Assembly: GCF_030908625.1 (NCBI RefSeq) | Contig: NZ_CP133133.1 | Span: 1 to 64,000, forward strand | Reading direction: 5' to 3' | DNA: 64,000 nucleotides | From: Paludicola sp. MB14-C6 | GTDB taxonomy: Bacteria; Bacillota; Clostridia; Oscillospirales; Ruminococcaceae | In this document: one piece after another, positions 62,409 to 64,000 of the stretch | Layout of the letters: each line of letters begins with the position of its first letter | Position numbering within the stretch: position 1 is the first letter of the stretch | Translations under genes and position numbers: made by a program | Notes under the pieces: generated by a model | What the model was told of the DNA's origin: nothing | The model's input: the letters and a program-made list of their open reading frames with translations, nothing else | Database searches by the model: none

Positions 62409-64000
62409 TTACTTCAAAGTGGGAATGATATTAACTTCAAATTTGAATTTTTTTTCACTCAAACGATATTCTGGCTCAAGCTCAGGACCACAGCTGTTAG
62501 AACCGACACCGGACATTTTGTAGTCAATATTTAAAACAGTATATCCGCTTTTTTCTAATAAGTAGTTATGTGTTTTGTTGGCTAATTCCTCAATAGTATA
62601 TGGGGAAACATTGAAGCTGAAATGATTATTACAAGAGTTAATTTCGACTTTTGCTTTATCAGATGTTAAGCATACATATTCACTATCATAATGTGAACCA
62701 TTTTCTTGAGGGAAGATATAGTCTTCATGCATATTCGGTACTGCGGATTGGAACATATCTTTATATGTACTGGTATGTTTATCAACATAGCATTCATGAG
62801 GTCCATATCCAAAGAAACTGCAATTACTTAAAGATTCATCTAACATGAGCTGTAAACCGAAACGTGGTAAGTATGACATATTGTCTCTTGCTTTTACATC
62901 TAAAGTAACGTTAATAGCACCGCTGTTATATACAGTCCATACAGATTCAATTTCACAAAGATTTGCTAAGTATACTGCTTGAATAGAAAGAGGGCAGTGA
63001 ATAGCGATACCATTTTCTACTTCAGATACTGTAATATCATAAGTATATGGGTTTGTACGATTGAAGCCATCTTCAATCCATGCTTTTTTGCTATACATAT
63101 CGTTATCTGTTGGGGCTCTATAAAGATTAAATTCAATGGATTTATTTAAAATAATATTGCCTAATAGATCAATATAATCAATGCTGCCTGCATCTTTATT
63201 AAATCGGTAGGTAAAACTTTCTCCTTTAATAGTGATATGAGTTTTACCATCATCAACAAATAGTTTGCCACCGATAGTAGGTAAGTCTTGTTGGTATTCT
63301 TCTGTAGATAAATCAAATTGTTCAAAACCGAGAACGGAACCAGCTTCTACTAACGGAGTCTCGTTTATAGAAATCATATCAAACTTTATATAGACACGAC
63401 CACCACTTAATTGTTGCAATTCTATAGGAAGTTCCGTAGTTTCATGTGGGTTAACATCCAATGCACGAATTTCGCCGGATTGAATTACATTTCCATTTTG
63501 CTTAATTGTCCATTGTAGATAAAGAATATCGTTTAGATTTGTAAAGTCAAGTTTGTTTTCAATTTGAAATTTACCATTTTTATAATGAATATGTGCAGGG
63601 CGTGCAGCATTTTTCAATTCCAATAAACCTGTATGAGGTTTTCGATCTGGATAAACCAATCCATCCATACAGAAGTTTCCGTCATGTGGGAATTCTCCGA
63701 AATCGCCACCATAGTGGTACATAGACTTGCCGTTCTTTTCGCCAACTAAAACGGTGTGATCACACCATTCCCAAACAAAAGCACCGCAGAAGTTATCATA
63801 TTTATATATCAAATCATAGTAACGATTCAAATCTCCAGGTCCATTTCCCATTGCATGAGCAAATTCACAGAGAATACGTGGACGATTCTCGTTAGGATTT
63901 CCTATGAAATCATTTTCTAGCCAAGATAATGAAGGGTACATATGGCTCACAACATCGATAACTTCGAATTTTTCTGTGCCTTTTGCCTTTTCAGCTTCCG
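62409..64000 (-). CDS. lacZ: beta-galactosidase, GH2 family (partial, N-terminus outside the window)
   Basis: The frame is open to the right edge, giving about 530 C-terminal residues of a LacZ-type enzyme. Near the edge it reads VIDVVSHMYPSL, then the nucleophile region LCEFAHAMGNGPGDL (Glu nucleophile), FCGAFVWEWCDH, and later the small-chain domain with APTDNDM, FFGYGPHECYVDK and PQENGSHYDSEYV. An internal ATG at 63950 is not the real start. It hydrolyses terminal beta-galactosides. A terminator follows. Confidence 0.93.
   Translation of the reverse strand, partial: EAEKAKGTEKFEVIDVVSHMYPSLSWLENDFIGNPNENRPRILCEFAHAMGNGPGDLNRYYDLIYKYDNFCGAFVWEWCDHTVLVGEKNGKSMYHYGGDFGEFPHDGNFCMDGLVYPDRKPHTGLLELKNAARPAHIHYKNGKFQIENKLDFTNLNDILYLQWTIKQNGNVIQSGEIRALDVNPHETTELPIELQQLSGGRVYIKFDMISINETPLVEAGSVLGFEQFDLSTEEYQQDLPTIGGKLFVDDGKTHITIKGESFTYRFNKDAGSIDYIDLLGNIILNKSIEFNLYRAPTDNDMYSKKAWIEDGFNRTNPYTYDITVSEVENGIAIHCPLSIQAVYLANLCEIESVWTVYNSGAINVTLDVKARDNMSYLPRFGLQLMLDESLSNCSFFGYGPHECYVDKHTSTYKDMFQSAVPNMHEDYIFPQENGSHYDSEYVCLTSDKAKVEINSCNNHFSFNVSPYTIEELANKTHNYLLEKSGYTVLNIDYKMSGVGSNSCGPELEPEYRLSEKKFKFEVNIIPTLK

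Overview
The window looks like chromosomal DNA of a low-GC, spore-forming anaerobe of the Clostridia (Firmicutes), probably an Oscillospirales or Ruminococcaceae-type gut organism. This is inferred from the AT-rich sequence, strong AGGAGG ribosome sites, the mcsA-mcsB-clpC heat-shock operon under CtsR, the sepF-ylmH-divIVA division cluster, the SCIFF peptide with its radical SAM maturase, an Nfn-type electron-bifurcating pair, radical enzymes of 2-hydroxyacyl-CoA metabolism, a SpoIIM-like protein and a Cys-rich sporulation-type miniprotein. No phage, insertion sequence or CRISPR array was seen.

Layout. 1-12575 (minus strand): one long operon that begins with blaI-blaR1, continues with four tandem paralogous solute-binding lipoproteins, and ends with a membrane-fusion lipoprotein, a large FtsX/MacB-type permease and two ABC ATPases, the last cut by the window edge. 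Its promoter carries two copies of a 16-bp dyad that fit BlaI operators. 13047-18068 (plus): a split 2-hydroxyacyl-CoA dehydratase activase/dehydratase-like pair and a CmpB-family membrane protein. 18193-23860: a small RDAC-like protein, an FAD oxidoreductase, an acyl-CoA synthetase with a structured leader, a structured intergenic element, an aldose epimerase-like protein and a ComEA-like protein. 23877-27951 (minus): sbcC-sbcD. 28176-28304 (minus): a 42-aa Cys-rich miniprotein.

28459-32959 (plus): ctsR-mcsA-mcsB-clpC. 33178-50325 (plus): an RNA-modification, mismatch-repair and division superoperon (miaB, a RicA/YlbF-like protein, mutS, mutL, miaA, hfq, a HlyD-like protein, yggS-type, sepF, ylmH, divIVA, ileS, lspA, rluD-type, Cof-type HAD). 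50348-52180: split transketolase. 52391-54608: nfnA-nfnB. 54684-57108: yajC, a TIGR04086-like membrane protein, scfA (SCIFF) and scfB. 57146-59409: proC, a SpoIIM-like and a DUF624 membrane protein. 59484-61174 (minus): lgt and galU. 61367-61757: four tRNAs (Gly, Arg, His, Gln), all with encoded CCA. 61918-62304: a DUF3795 protein. 62409-64000 (minus): the C-terminal part of a GH2 beta-galactosidase.

The part most likely to be a little-described system is the BlaI/BlaR1-type operon. It joins a sensor protease lacking the penicillin-binding domain, four mosaic solute-binding lipoproteins and an exporter-like ABC complex, with no importer permease in view. Other points worth checking are the structured element at 22070-22292, the yajC hairpin that hides the next gene's ribosome site, and the SCIFF cassette with its internal attenuator.
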